A DNA stretch of 64,000 nt from Yponomeuta sedellus (Eukaryota; Arthropoda; Insecta; Lepidoptera; Yponomeutidae): assembly GCA_934045075.1 (NCBI GenBank), contig OW203750.1, positions 9,521,729 to 9,585,728 of the forward strand, in the 5' to 3' direction. Positions 11,252 to 23,570 of the stretch are shown piece by piece. Below the pieces are notes generated by a model. The model did no database searches. It was not told the DNA's origin and worked only from the letters and a program-made list of their open reading frames with translations. The position numbers and the translations under genes were made by a program. How positions within the stretch are numbered: the stretch's first letter is position 1; every line of letters starts with the position of its first letter.

Positions 11252-11936
11252 CGTAATTACAGTTAGCTTTTAGAATATACCTCGGCTACTATCGGATAGA
11301 CTCGTGTAATATAAATATCGGAACTAATATGACACTTAATAAAACGTAACTTTTCGGAAGAGTGAAGAAGTTTTATTCAGAGTGCTTAGTGCAAGTTTGA
11401 CAGATCCAATCGAATAACTTTACTACCGCGTTAATCGAGCATTGAGTATTGAGTATGTAAGTTAACCGTTCAAACTGGCAAAACGCTGTCACAGTACAAC
11501 TCGCACTCGCGTTTATTCGTGTTTTGGCTGGTAAACGTGTTCACTTCTCGACGTTAACCATTACAACTCGCACTCAGCAATTTTAATTTCCATACTTGTC
11601 GCTAGATGGCGCCTCCTCGATGGCATAGAAATATGAGTTTACGTTAACGCGATCGAGAAGTTAAAAAACTCGCACTAAGCACTCAATGCAGAGTCCAACG
11701 TAAAAAATCCAGCCAAAACACGAATAAACGCGAGTGCGAGTTGTACTGTGATAGCGTTTTGCCAGTTCGACCGGTTAACTTACTCATACTCACTACTCAA
11801 TGCTCGATTAACGCGGGAGTAAAGTTATTCGATTGGATCTGTCAAACACTCAGGCAAGTAGTGTTACACTCGTGTGCTTTCGGCGAAAACCGAAGCCTAC
11901 TCTAGAGCCCGAGGTGTATTCTAAAAGCTAACAGAC
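11252..11936. mobile_element. MITE (gttagcttttagaat ends), copy 2
   Basis: Same ends as 6169-6571. The interior contains an inverted pair related to 62887-63188: acgaataaacgcgagtgcga at 11720 and its complement near 11510. Confidence 0.82.
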
Positions 11937-12055
11937 TATACCTTATTAGACCCGTTTAATATATAACTATAGTTTGGCAAAAAAGTCTAGAAATTTAAAA
12001 ACAAATCTTTGTATGGAGAAAAGTAATTTTTTGCAACTTTAGTAAGGATATTGTT

Positions 12056-12431
12056 TAAAAACCTATTTAGAGGCTAAAAATTTCACCCATGCCGGGATTC
12101 GAACCCGCAACCTCTGGCTATCCGTACCAGCGCTCTACCAATTGAGCCAATGGGCGACTCACGGCATCAGTGAAATTTCGAACCTCTTTACAATATTCTC
12201 TGTATTACGTACAGGCAGCGACATCTGACTTAAGCAAATTGCATTACTTAAAGCCCCGACTACCTACTTTGCAGTTAGGTTTAACATCGGAACGATATCA
12301 CTGTACTCACATGATTACACTATTTTTATTTTTAATGGTTCGAATCCCGGCATGGGTGAAATTTTTAGCCTCTAAATAGGTTTTTAAATTTGTTCCTTAG
12401 CACGGGTTAGTGCATTAAAAATAAAAATAGT
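12056..12431. mobile_element. SINE-A inverted composite, long
   Basis: The antisense part (12056-12335) has the whole head plus a 5' extension (cctactttgcagttaggttt). It is followed by a sense part from the B box to the tail (12337-12431). The 14-bp duplication gtaaggatattgtt lies at 12042-12055 and 12432-12445. Confidence 0.88.
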
Positions 12432-12521
12432 GTAAGGATATTGTTGCCATAATTAATATCTTAGACTTTTTTGCCAAGCTGTATGTATGAGTATCGTGAA
12501 GAATGAGGCATTTCTACTGAC

Positions 12522-12645
12522 CTATACTTCGTTTTTTTAGCATTAGAAATGTCGTAAACACGATTACACGTCAGCCGATTTTTATGTTTACTAGCCCTGC
12601 TTCTTTGTTTACGAAATTCCTAATGCTAAAAAAAACAAAGTATAG
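12522..12645. repeat. Inverted-repeat element, 124 bp
   Basis: About 38-bp arms: ctatacttcgtttttttagc and the complement of gctaaaaaaaacaaagtatag, with tcgtaaac / gtttacga inside. Probable MITE. Confidence 0.72.
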
Positions 12646-13119
12646 AACGATGGCTTCTAGTGGGGATCGAACCTACGACCTCTGTCTCGGTAGTCAACCA
12701 TAGATAAAAAAAAAGTTATTATTATTTTGCGTATAGCAAAGACTATTTTCTTCCTGCAGTAAACAAAAACTACTTCAAATGTCACGTGATAATATAATTG
12801 TGACGCGAACGCGCGTCCAACGTTCAACATAGCAAATGTATATTTAAACTTAATTAATACTTTTTAATACTAAATAGTCACATCCATAAAAAAAACGGTT
12901 TTACACCGTCAATGTGTCACATCAATATTATTACAAAAATTCCGAATATACTATATTTTCTTACTTCTAAATCAAAGTCCGCTAATTTTCTTAAGTAGCT
13001 GTGAGCGTATATACTAGGCAAAGTAATTTAATATTAAAACACTATACATTGTAACTTAAAATGTTGTTTAAAAGTAAAATATTAGCCGTCTTACTACAAT
13101 ATATTTAGGCAGGTATTGT

Positions 13120-13760
13120 TATGAATAGAAGTTTGATTTGGAACGCGTTTCGGAACGCAGCCATGACTTGACAGCTGTCAGATGTGTTGAAAATTGCCCT
13201 CGTGTTTTGTTGGTTGTGAAACGTGTGTTTTGACAAAATGTGCCCAAAATTGTGTGGCAATTAGATTGGCGGGCTTATATCTTCGTGTGAAGTGCGAAAT
13301 AAGTTCAGGGACGGATCCCAATATTGACAGTTTAGTTGTTGGGCGACGGATCGCCCAAAATAGTAGACATACATTTTGGTGAAAACCTGTCCAGTTTTTT
13401 TCTGTCCAGTTTGTTTAGAATAGAAGTTTGAATAGCGGCTTGAGCTGGTCAGCCCGGAGCGGGGGGGTGTTTAGAATAGAAGTTTGATTTTTGAACGCAC
13501 CCATGACGGGCGGAACTACTTGTCATCTGTCAGATGAGCTGAAAAATTGACCTCTTGTTTCTTGCTTGTTAAGCGTGTGATTTCCCAAAATTGTGTGGCA
13601 ATTAGATTGCCGGGCTTATATCTTCGTGTGAAGTGCGAAATAAGTTCAGGGACGGATCCCAATATTGACAGTTTGACTCTCAGTGCACCCATCCCGAACG
13701 GCACCGGCGGCCAAGTCGAGAGGCGTCGACGCAGACAGACTTTGTAAGTGTCTTGTTTTC
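13120..13760 (+). repeat. Direct pair of ~300-bp units, origin unknown
   Basis: 13120-13340 and 13470-13680 share tagaagtttgattt, gacagctgtcagatg-like, and an almost identical stretch from caaaattgtgtggcaattag to ggacggatcccaatattgac. The second unit runs on into GC-rich sequence ending with a gtaagt donor-like site at 13743. It could be retroelement 5' sequence or a non-coding exon. Confidence 0.6.
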
Positions 13761-13994
13761 TCATTAGTTTTAAGTATTACTTTTTAATTTGGTCCTTTAC
13801 CTAACAGGTATTGTATGGAGTCAGGCGATAGGTAAATCCGAAATAGTATTAAAAAGTGAAAATTACTTTGGTAAATTTCGCCACAAGTCCCACAAGAACC
13901 ATGCGGTTAGTCAATGCACCGCCCTCCCTCCCACAACACACCACCACCGACACCAATACTTGTGTGTGAAAACACGGGACGCTGCCTAAGTATA

Positions 13995-14145
13995 CGTAAT
14001 GCAGATAGTATTGTAAAGAGGTAAAAATTTCACGTATTATTCACGGAGCCAATTAGCTCAGTTGGGAGAGCGCTGGCACGGTTAGCCAGGGGTCGCGGGT
14101 TCAAGTCCCGGCATGGGTGGAATTTTTAGCCCCTAAATAGGTTTT
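13995..14145 (+). mobile_element. SINE-A ending at the internal site
   Basis: Sense copy with tagctcagttgggagagcgc and ggttcaagtcccgg, ending aaataggttttaaaa without the downstream tail. Confidence 0.8.
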
Positions 14146-14467
14146 AAAAAAAAAGTTTTCCAGTGTCTAAATATAGACCATGTCTATGTCTTACCCCATC
14201 TGAACACGCAGTATTGTGGTAAACATATTTTGAGACACGACCAACACCTGCCCAAATTTTTTATAGTAAAATGGTGTATCTTCAACAACATTAATATAAT
14301 CTATCTAAAATTGACTTCAATCGATTCACAGAAGCACGCTTAACAGTAACCAATAGAAAAATTACAAAAATAATACTTTAGCACCGAATTATACGTTTAC
14401 AAACTTAAAAGCAATAATGCAAAAACATTTTTGCATAACAAGAGAAGTAGTGAAAATGTTACATACT

Positions 14468-14915
14468 GTGCGTTCACATTAACTTGACGCGTGAGAGAAT
14501 TGGTAACACTGAGATGTTTACTGTTACCATGTTAAATAAGAAATCATTACACTATTTTTTTTTTTTTTTATTTTTAATGCACTAACCCGTGCTAAGGAAC
14601 AAATTTAAAAACCTATTTAGAGGCTAAAAATTTCACCCATGCCGGGATTCGAACCCGCAACCTCTGGCTATCCGTACCAGCGCTCAATTGGTAGAGCGCT
14701 GGTACGGATAGCCAGAGGTTGCGGGTTCGAATCCCGGCATGGGTGAAATTTTTAGCCTCTAAATAGGTTTTTAAATAAGAAATCATTCCCATTACTTGGG
14801 GAAAATAAAAGGATTGAGGGCTTGTTTAACCATCTTCCGATTAGGTCCAAAAGCTAATTCACATGTTATGTCCTTGTTACCAATTCTCTCACGCGTCAAG
14901 GTAATGTGAACGCAC
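14468..14915. mobile_element. MITE hosting a SINE-A palindrome
   Basis: 40-bp ends gtgcgttcacattaacttga and the complement of tcaaggtaatgtgaacgcac; both continue with cgcgtgagagaattggtaac. Contains the nested SINE at 14549-14772. Confidence 0.85.
14549..14772. mobile_element. SINE-A head-to-head palindrome
   Basis: The antisense tail-to-head part (14549-14685) meets a sense head-to-body part (14682-14772). The junction shares gctc and the arms are complementary for over 100 bp. The 15-bp duplication aaataagaaatcatt is at 14534-14548 and 14773-14787. It sits inside the MITE 14468-14915. Confidence 0.9.
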
Positions 14916-15175
14916 TATAGCAATATTTTTTTAAAATGGCGTCCCAACGATACAAAGTCACTTTTCAAAATGGCTCCCCACCTATACTTAGTCACTAACA
15001 AATTGTTCATTTCGTATACATAACTATGCCCTAAGGATCAATTGCTTACCTAACATCAATAAAAATCCTAATAACTTTATTTGCAACGGTCTTAGTTAGT
15101 TAGTTAGACCTGAGATTTCCGCACTTAGCCTCATAGTTGGGCCATTGTACGTAGCAAGCGCTGAGGTACGTTACC

Positions 15176-15354
15176 ACTTCAGACACTAGGGTTTCCTTAC
15201 GATGTTTTCCTTCACCGTCGGCGAGTGGTATTGCTACTAAAATTTCACAAATGTACATAACTTAGAAAACAAAGTCATTGGTACATGCCGGGGTTTGAAC
15301 CCACGACCTCCCGATTGAGAGGCCGGCGTTCTACACCGCTCCGCTACCACCGCC
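15176..15354 (-). mobile_element. SINE-D-like head fragment
   Basis: Contains the body piece ttttccttcaccgtcggcga and, at 15290-15350, a tRNA-like head on the minus strand with ggtttgaac-type B box and gtagcgga A-box region. Related scraps occur at 7862-7910, 8330-8475, 23580-23640 and 47465-47505. Confidence 0.55.
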
Positions 15355-15689
15355 CTCTTGCAACGGTCTTAACACAACATCAAATCCCTTTGACCCTTGA
15401 CAAATAAAATTAAAAGTTTCTTACACACAAACCTATAGATAACATTTTATAGTAAATTTTAGTAAATAGTAAAGTTTCAATTGACTTAATTGCTGAAGTC
15501 ATTCGCTAGGTCATTTACCGTTATTCTAACGAAGGCCTGCGCAGACGCGGGACTTTTGTGCCCATGAGACGAAAGTACTGTCCACCGAGTACTTATCATG
15601 GACTCAACGGATAGTGTGTGCAGTCAGTTGCCCAGAAATTGAAAAAAAGGCATTTTAAAAGAAAATACTGGGTCTATCTGGGTAAACCG

Positions 15690-16075
15690 TCTATGACTAA
15701 CGCTAGTGGCATTTTTCCGAGCGGTTCCGTGCTTATGTCCCCACTGCTGGGGCACGGGTCTCTTCCTGCATCGCAGGAATGTTAGGCCATACTCCACCAC
15801 GGGGGCCAAGTCCGGGTTGGTGGATGATTGTAAGACAGTGGCGGGCCTTACTGTCAGAAGTTATCAAGCCGCCCATAGGGTCTCTGACATGGCTTAACGA
15901 CTGCCATTATATGACAGCCGGCACCAACGGCTTAACGTGCCTTGCGAAGCACGGAAGCGCTCGGAAAAATGCCACTAGCGGTAGTCACGGGACGCTCACC
16001 CATCCCGTACCTGACCGCGCCTGTTGTTGCTTAACCAAGTGATTGATTCCAATCACTCGGTTCGCCTAGGCCACG
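15690..16075. mobile_element. SINE-F inverted composite
   Basis: The left 40 bp or so (ctagtggcatttttccgagc) are the complement of sequence near 15965-15995, with the rest of the unit between. The head with aacaacaggcgcgg complement ends near 16075. Confidence 0.7.
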
Positions 16076-16539
16076 AGCGCTTCAAGTCTTATCATAGGGA
16101 CATTAAATTCAATCACCACATCTTCAATTTGCACGAATGCTTTTCTGGTACCGACAAATAGTAAGGTATATAAATACTGCAAATTTCATATGCATCAAAG
16201 GAAACTACCGTAAAATGCTCCTTTGGACCCAGGTTCTTGAATACAATATAGATTTTTACTAAATGTTTGTAAATTTTGGTTCTTTCAAAAACTGTTCTGG
16301 CGTCCTAAAATGCCCTGAACCTAAAATAAATTATAATGAGTGGTAAAGGACATTTTGGGACTCATTCATACATTGTATAAGAATTTCTTGTATTATTTTG
16401 TTTTCAATAAATATTGTCAGATTAATTTTTGTTGTGACCTTTTTATCGTATAATTAGAAATTAAACAATAAAAACTTAACATGCTATCTTTGATGAATAA
16501 ACGAATGCCTAACTTTTTCGAAACTTTTCGCCTTATAAT

Positions 16540-17095
16540 ACATGACTAACAAGAATTTTCAAGTAATAATTTTCCAACACAACACATAAATAATTTTCAC
16601 TATAACTTTTCTATAATACAATACTTGTAAGAGTTTTTACGTTAACCTTTTCTAATAGTGCACATTAAGAATTTTCACTATAACTTTTCTCAATACAGCA
16701 CTTGTAATAATTTTTTACGTTAATCTTTTGTAATACTGCACATTAAGAATTTTTACGTTAACCTTTCCCAATACAGCACTAAGAATTTTCACGTTAACTT
16801 TTCCCAAAACAACACTTAGAATTTTCATGTTAACTTTTCCCAAAACAACACTAAGAATTTTTACGTTAACCTTTCCCAATACAGCACTAAGAATTTTCAC
16901 GTTAACTTTTCCCAATACAGCACTAAGAATTTTCACGTTAACCTTTCCCAATACAGCACTTTAAGAATTTTCACGTTAACCTTTCCCAATACAGCACTAT
17001 AAGAATTTTCACGTTAACCTTTCCCAATACAGCACTAAGAATTTTCACGTTAACTTTTCCCAATACAGCACTTTTAAGTATTTTCGCGTGAACCT
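16540..17095. repeat. 36-bp tandem array
   Basis: About 14 units of the type actaagaattttcacgttaa + cctttcccaatacagc, with the left third more decayed. The minus-strand repeat peptide is incidental. Confidence 0.9.
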
Positions 17096-17592
17096 TTCCC
17101 TAAATAATCTAATAACTAATCACAATTTTCCTTCCAAATGATTCTGTACTTAAGAAAAATATTTCGAGATCAATTTGTTATATTTATTGGTCTTAAATGA
17201 CGCTAAATTCTTAGAAAGGAGTCCCTCGGTCGTTTTTAATTTTGGATCACTTATAGACATTCGGGAAACAACGTCTACAAAGGTAATTTTGTAACGGTGC
17301 AAACCTCTTTGCATATTTTTTTTATATTTTCTTTAATTCAGTCTATCATTTTAAAAATTTAAAATTACGTCACCCATTCTTGAGATTTTCTTAATTTTTT
17401 GAGCATTACTAGTTCACATTTCCACCAGCTCTCTGTTTATGTTATAAATATAAACATAAAACTGGATAAAAACAGAATAAGCATCTAAATGAAGATTTAA
17501 TAGTCAGGTTGTAGTGTTGTATAACTTTTAATAATTAATAAAACTGGAACGACTTCAACTTTGTGCTTTATTTATATGTTTTATTTATTTTA

Positions 17593-18115
17593 TCTATAAT
17601 ATAAAAATGAATTACTGAATGTGTTGGTAAGCGCAAATCTCGAGAGCAGCTGAACGGATTTCGCGGATTCTTTTTTTAAAATATTCCTTGAAGTACGAGG
17701 ATGGTTCTTACGGAGAGAAAAATAAAAAAAATTTAAAGAATCGACTGTTAGGCGGTACGAAGTTCGCTGGGTCAGCTAGCCTATAATATAAAAATTCATC
17801 GCTGAATGTGTTGGTAAGCGCAAATCTCGAGAGCAGCTGAACCGATTTCGCTAATTCTTTTTTTGGAATATTCCTTGAAGTACGAGGATGGTTCTTACGG
17901 AGAGAAAAATAAAAAAAATTTAAAGAATCGACTGTTAGGCGGTACGAAGTTCGCTGGGTCAGCTAGCCTATAATATAAAAATTCATCGCTGAATGTGTTG
18001 GTAAGCGCAAATCTCGAGAGCAGCTGAACCGATTTCGCTAATTCTTTTTTTGGAATATTCCTTGACGTACGAGGATGGTTCTTACTTAAAAAAATAAGTT
18101 CGCTGGGTCAGCTAG
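17593..18115 (+). mobile_element. Three tandem Helitron-like units
   Basis: Three head-to-tail copies of a 187-bp unit (17593-17779, 17780-17966, 17967-18115 shortened). Each runs from (t)ctataatataaaa to gctgggtcagctag. TC start and CTAG end without inverted repeats or duplications fit non-autonomous Helitrons, but assignment is by termini only. Confidence 0.7.
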
Positions 18116-18279
18116 TTTATAATAAAAACAGAAATCTGGATAAAAACGGAATAAGCAGGTAAAATAGTCAGGTCTAGTCAAGATGTAAATTAGTAATAAT
18201 GAAAATGAGGGAAATCTCGAAAATGTGTGATAACTTTAAATTTTTGAAAATGATAGAATTAAAGAAATATAAAAAAACG

Positions 18280-18620
18280 GTGTAAAGAGGTTTGCGCCGT
18301 TACAAGGTCTAGTCGAAATGTGAAGTTGTAAAGTCAAAAAGCTCAAAAAGTTAAGGAAATCTCAAAAATGGGTGACGTAATTTTAAAATGATAGACAGAA
18401 TAAAAGATAATATAAAAAAATATATAAAGAGGTTTGCGCCGTCACAAGCTTGTAACGGTGCAAACCTCTTTACACCATTTTTATTTCTTTTCTATCTATA
18501 ATTTTCAAATATTTAAATTTTGTCACTCATTCTTCGATTTCCCTCATTTTTCATCCACTACTACTTTACCCTTTGACCAGATCTGACTTTTTACCTGCTT
18601 CTCCGTTTTTATCCAGTTTT
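18280..18620. repeat. gtaacggtgcaaacctcttt family, inverted copies
   Basis: The motif gtaacggtgcaaacctcttt at 18450 occurs inverted at 18275-18300 and 18415-18440, and direct at 17291 and 48904. Associated sequence (tcattttcaaatatttaaat, ccctttgaccagatctgac) recurs too. The inverted pairs bracket the Helitron-like array. Confidence 0.7.
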
Positions 18621-19308
18621 CAGTTTTAAAGTTACTATAAATCTACAAATAAAATCACACCTGAAGTCGTTCCAGAGTTTATTTATTAATTATAAAAGTT
18701 ATAAAACGTTCCAAAGTTAAATGAAAAAGATCGCTCTGGGACACCATTCATGCATTTAGCTTTGTATCACTTATTCAATGTTGTTTTGTATACGAATGTA
18801 ATTTGTGAACAGATTATTAACAATTAACTTATCTTAATTTACGAAAAATTATGAAGTCGTAATATGAATTTATGGATTTTTTTAGAGTTTAAAGCAAAAC
18901 TCAGAACAAAATTGAATGAAATGAAATATAGAGTTACAGTAATTAATTATTGTGCATTAAATGCGTGTATAAATACATATATATTTATTTTTGTAAAGGT
19001 AAATTCGTCTTACAACCCTGGCGGTACATATATAGTTATCATGAGATTTTTTCATGTATTTCTCAGTACAAATGTATGACGTATGTTTTTCTTTTGTATA
19101 TTTTTTTGGATAGCTATCGCTATTACGCTATAAATAGCTATTACGAGTAGTTCTTATAATAGATGAAATACTTGTATAGCAGAAAATGCCCACGTTAAAT
19201 TCTAATTCAAAGAATTGTAGTTTTACAATATTAATATTGTTTTATAGATATATTTTATAGTTTTATAATAGATAGAAGCTAACAGACAGTTTATATAAAT
19301 ATATATAT

Positions 19309-19754
19309 GTTAGCTTTTAGATTATACCTCGGCCACTATCGGATATATTCACATATATCAAATATATTCCTTTCCTTCATAAGGAAATAATCACATATAT
19401 TCACCAAGGTCACAATAGGTATCCTTTGTGATCTTAATTAGTTTTAAAATTAGCGTTTAGAAATGTATGTAAGTAGATACTACTCTGTCTTATTAGGCGC
19501 AGCCTGTAAAGATAAGTGGATAAATACATTTTCGTGTAATAGGAATATATAAAAAAGTCATGTAATAGACATAACTTTTCAAAATACATACATACATAAC
19601 CTCACGCCTCTAACTCAATATAATATATATACAAAATAGTGAAATAAAGTTTTATACAGAGCACTGTATTACAAAGTAGTATTACACTCGTGTGCTTTCG
19701 GCGGAAACCGAAGCCTACTCTAGAGCGCGGGGTATATTCTAAAAGCTAACAGAC
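19309..19754. mobile_element. MITE (gttagcttttagat ends), copy 3
   Basis: Starts gttagcttttagattatacc, ends attctaaaagctaacagac; keeps gaagcctactctagagcgc before the right end as in the other copies. Confidence 0.82.
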
Positions 19755-20110
19755 TGTATATGGAAATCAAACTGATCCGTAGGATTTTTTAGAATACTAC
19801 CATAATACCTACTAGTTTTTATAATAGCAGAAAACGTCATCGTTAAATTCTAATTGAAAGAAACAATTTTAAGACAGTAATTTTTTTTCTAATACCACCA
19901 TAAATGCCTACGCTAGAACTTAAATCGAAAATCCTAGTAGCATAAATGTCCACATTAAATATTATTTCACTGCCTGAAAGGGTCCACAACCAATAAAAAG
20001 TAACTTAGTCTTTCTGCCCTGCGAAGGCTTAACTCCATATCAAGCTTACAAATAAGATAATCTCGTCATATCGAATATCACATCGAGAAATAATTGATTA
20101 GCCAATCAAT

Positions 20111-20643
20111 AGGGACCATCCATTATATACGTCACACGTTAAGGGGGGGTCGATGGTGTAGGTTAAGCCTGGACCCATCTATAAAAACTATGTTCCAGGC
20201 ACTACAGCGTCGGAGTGGTCCCTTCACCCATCTAGTGTGAGTGAAGATGCCACTGGACGCTGTATAAATTATCTCATTAAGTAGATGCAAAAGGCCAATA
20301 TCATAAGGGGGGGTCGACGAAATCTAACAGGGGGGCGGGTGGCGTCCTAAATTTCGCGACGTCACATTTCCAAATCTACGTGTTAAAACAGGAACTTTGC
20401 ACTATTAACGAAATAGGAACTCCAAACATTTGCAACCCTTGACATTTAATAAAACAAATTTCGGAACTGCTGTTTTGAATTTAATAATTTCTAAATGTAA
20501 AATTGCTTAATATGTGACGTCACACTAGGGAGGAGGGGAAGGGGGGGGGGGAGACTCAATGTAACCAGCTGTGGAAAGGACGGGGGAGGGGTCAAAAAGA
20601 GGTCATGACATTCGTGTGACCTAATTTATAGATGGCCCCATAG
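20111..20643. mobile_element. Inverted-repeat element with nested SINE-D
   Basis: Ends gggaccatccattatatacg and the complement of aatttatagatggcccc are imperfect inverted repeats next to gtcacac / gtgtgac. The middle has runs of G and a cgacgtcac / gtgacgtc pair. Confidence 0.68.
20154..20304 (+). mobile_element. SINE-D 3' part with target duplication
   Basis: Flanked by the 13-bp duplication aagggggggtcga (20141-20153 and 20305-20317). It carries the SINE-D 3' body cactacagcgtcggagtgg and aggccaatat tail, and is nested in the inverted-repeat element 20111-20643. Confidence 0.85.
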
Positions 20644-21236
20644 AGATAATACTGATTCATATTAGTTTCATATAATCAACCCTTGAGTACATTCAAGTGT
20701 TTTATTTAAAAACTTATTAGTTTTAAGTCTTAATTTATAATGATTATGTATCAATTTAGATGTGAATCTGGCTTAATCAATATGGACGTATATCTGAAAT
20801 AAATCTTTTGAACGCACCATTAATCTATAATAAGGTAATAAAATGTTGTGATATTAAAACAATCTAAAATCAGCCAGCATTCTTGAAACATGACAGGTTT
20901 ATAATTTGCAATAATTTAGAGCAGTCGGGTTTTTTGTGTTATTAAAAATTTTTTTAAGCTTTTTGGTGACTTTTTACAAACAATATGAAAGCTGATGTTC
21001 GCCATTATAAAACCACGCACGCGACGGTAATACCCTTTCATTTGACACATTATTCGCCCAAATCGGTCCAGCCGTTTGGCCCCTGCGCGGTCATAAGGAC
21101 ACCTACATACTCACATACATATGCACGCGCATAAACATTACTCTCCTTTGCTTTTGCACGCGGGTGAAAATAGACAAGTCAAAGGCCTTTACTATTCCAC
21201 TATACCAATCAGTTAAGATATTCAAAATCGCTGATT

Positions 21237-21905
21237 AAAATAGTCTGTGGTACAGATTTAAAAAGAAGTAGCCACAGATTAAATAAACTGCCTCAAGAAC
21301 TCCTCAACAAGGAGTGCTTTAGAAGAAGTATTCTGATAAATAAGACCGTTAGTTAAAACGCTCGAAAAACGCTTATTAAAAAATAGTCTGTGGTAGAGGT
21401 TTTACAAAAATAAAACGTAGCCACTGATTAATAAACTGCCTCAAGCACTCCTCAACAAGGAGTGTTTTAGAAAGAAGAAAGTATTCTGATAAATAAGACC
21501 GTTAGTCAAAACACTCGATTGCGCTGATTGCGAAAACGCTGATTAAAATAGTCTGTCGTGGAGATTTTACAAAGAAAAAACGTGACCACAGATTAAGTGA
21601 ACTGTTTCAAGCACATCTTAACCAGGCCTGCTTCTGACGAGTGTTTTGATAAAAAAAAACGCCGATTTTAGATTTTACAACGCAAAGAAGTAACCACAGA
21701 TTAAATAATTGCATCACGCTACAGATTAAGTGAACTGTCTCAAACACTCCTTCACAAGATGTGGTTAAGGCGAAAGGGTTATAATAAAAAACGATGATTA
21801 ATATAGTCTGTGGTGGAGATTTTACAATGAAAACTTAACCACAGATTAAATCAAGAAGGAGTGCTTTAGAAGAAAGTGTTTTGTTAAATAAGACCGTAAC
21901 ACTTA
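21237..21905. repeat. Diverged ~150-bp tandem array
   Basis: Five copies or so anchored on atagtctgtggt, gccacagattaaat, cctcaa.cactcctcaacaag and gataaataagaccgtta. Spacing varies from 100 to 170 bp. Confidence 0.82.
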
Positions 21906-22439
21906 AAACAATTAACACCTAGGAATATTGCACTTAACCTAAGCTTAAAGTATTTACTAATAGAAAAATTGAGATATCCATTATCACCCGATAGATGACA
22001 TGTTATTATTTTCTAATTCCGATGTTCTCGTAAACATTTAGCACAAACATTTTTAATAAATAAACAACCGACTTCAAGCAAACTTTGCTCTAAAAAGAAA
22101 ATATAATGCTAAAAAACATACAGACTTTATTGCGAGACTTCTTTTTTTGAAGTCGGTGAGAAATGTTGTCACACGCACTTTATAAGACAGTATAATAAAT
22201 ATCGTTCGGTGGAATATATTCTAACACGTCTTCCGGAATAAAAGCTAAATTGACACAAATTACGTTGCATTTTTCTCTCCCTTAGCTAGAATCCGCTTAG
22301 AGTTGCATCAGTGCCGGCTGGCAACTAAAAGGGGAAGGTTTCTTGTTAGAATTCAATTTCAGAGAGTCTAAGAAACGTAAAACAGAGGAAAAACACTGAA
22401 GAAGGCAGTTCATTCATCACCTAAGCGTTAAGCGGCTAA

Positions 22440-22830
22440 ACCAAGTCAGAGGCCTTAGGGCGGCATGAAAACTACCAGCCACTAGTCTTGCCAGCCTCCA
22501 CCAGTCCGGATTTGGCCCCGGTGGTGGAGTAGGGCCATTAGCTTCCTCAGGGAAGAGACCCGTGCCCCTCGATGGGGACATAATGGGTTGATGAAGACGA
22601 GGAATTGTGAATTACTAATTACCAATTACTCGGTCCCACTAGGCCATCATGTAATAGCAGTTGTTAAGCCATATCAGAGGCCTTAGAGCGGCTTGAAAAC
22701 TTCTGACAGTGAGACCAGCCACCAGTCTTGCAAGCCTCCACCAACCCGGATTCGGCCCCCGTGGTGGAGTATGGCCTAACCCTCCTGCGATGCAGGAAGA
22801 GACCCGTGCCCCAGCAGTGGGGACATACAA
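22440..22830. repeat. Two SINE-F partial copies
   Basis: Copies at 22440-22580 and 22650-22825 in the same orientation, both with tggtggagta and the dinucleotide-variable promoter-distal part; they look like diverged tandem insertions. Confidence 0.7.
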
Positions 22831-23112
22831 GGGTTCATATCATTACAACCATTTAAAAAATGCCTTTCTTTTGTTTCTTCAAGGTGTCATTTTTATATTA
22901 TTGTGTAATACTTTATTAGACGGATAAGTTTCATGCGAGGATTGAAACATCAGCCCTTAGTAAGGGATAATAACAGTCCCTTTTTCAAATAAATCGTGGT
23001 ATATATAATCAAGTTGTACATTGCGATAGGACCGGTTAAAAGTGTAACTTAAATCATTCTTATTTCAGCTCCGTGCATAAAAAGATAACAATTTTGCAGA
23101 CCAATTACATTA

Positions 23113-23301
23113 CAATACATTTACATACATTGCTTCTGGCTCCACACTAGGATACCCTGTGTCGTGGGAACCAGAAACAACCACATCACAAATTGTGGGA
23201 TCAAAATCCAAGACCTGTGTTTTTTTTGTCTCCAGCCGGGGTTCGAACCCGGGACCTCTTGCATGGTAGGTAGATGCGCTACCGCTGCGCCGCAGAGGCC
23301 G
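23113..23301 (-). mobile_element. SINE-E copy
   Basis: Minus-strand tRNA-like head (gcgcagcggtagcgcatc, gggttcgaaccccggc) with body ending in the complement of cacactaggataccctgtg. Confidence 0.78.
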
Positions 23302-23328
23302 TCAGTCATAATTATGAGGGATAAGTAT

Positions 23329-23570
23329 GACCATATATGATCATGTATGATCATGTGTGATCATGTATGATCATGTGTGATCATACATGTCATGATCATG
23401 TGTGATCATACATGTCATTATCATGTGGTCATGTATGATCATACATGTCATGATCATGTGTGATCTTGTATGATCATGTATGATCATACATGTCATGATC
23501 ATGTGTGAACATGTATGATCATGTGTGATCATGTATGATCATGTGTGATCATGTATGATCATACATAAAA
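23329..23570. repeat. 10-bp palindromic satellite tgatcatgt(a/g)
   Basis: More than 20 units of tgatcatgta / tgatcatgtg, each centred on the palindrome tgatca, broken a few times by catacatgtca. Confidence 0.92.

Noticed and set aside
16715..16951. Minus-strand repeat peptide GKVNVKILSAVL
   Set aside because: By-product of the 36-bp tandem array.
18864..19150. Two AT-rich frames with hydrophobic stretches
   Set aside because: Low-complexity AT-rich sequence, no start context or homologue.
23329..23570. CRISPR-like regular repeats
   Set aside because: There are no unique spacers of constant length; it is a simple satellite in a eukaryotic genome. The same applies to the arrays at 4515, 6241 and 16540.
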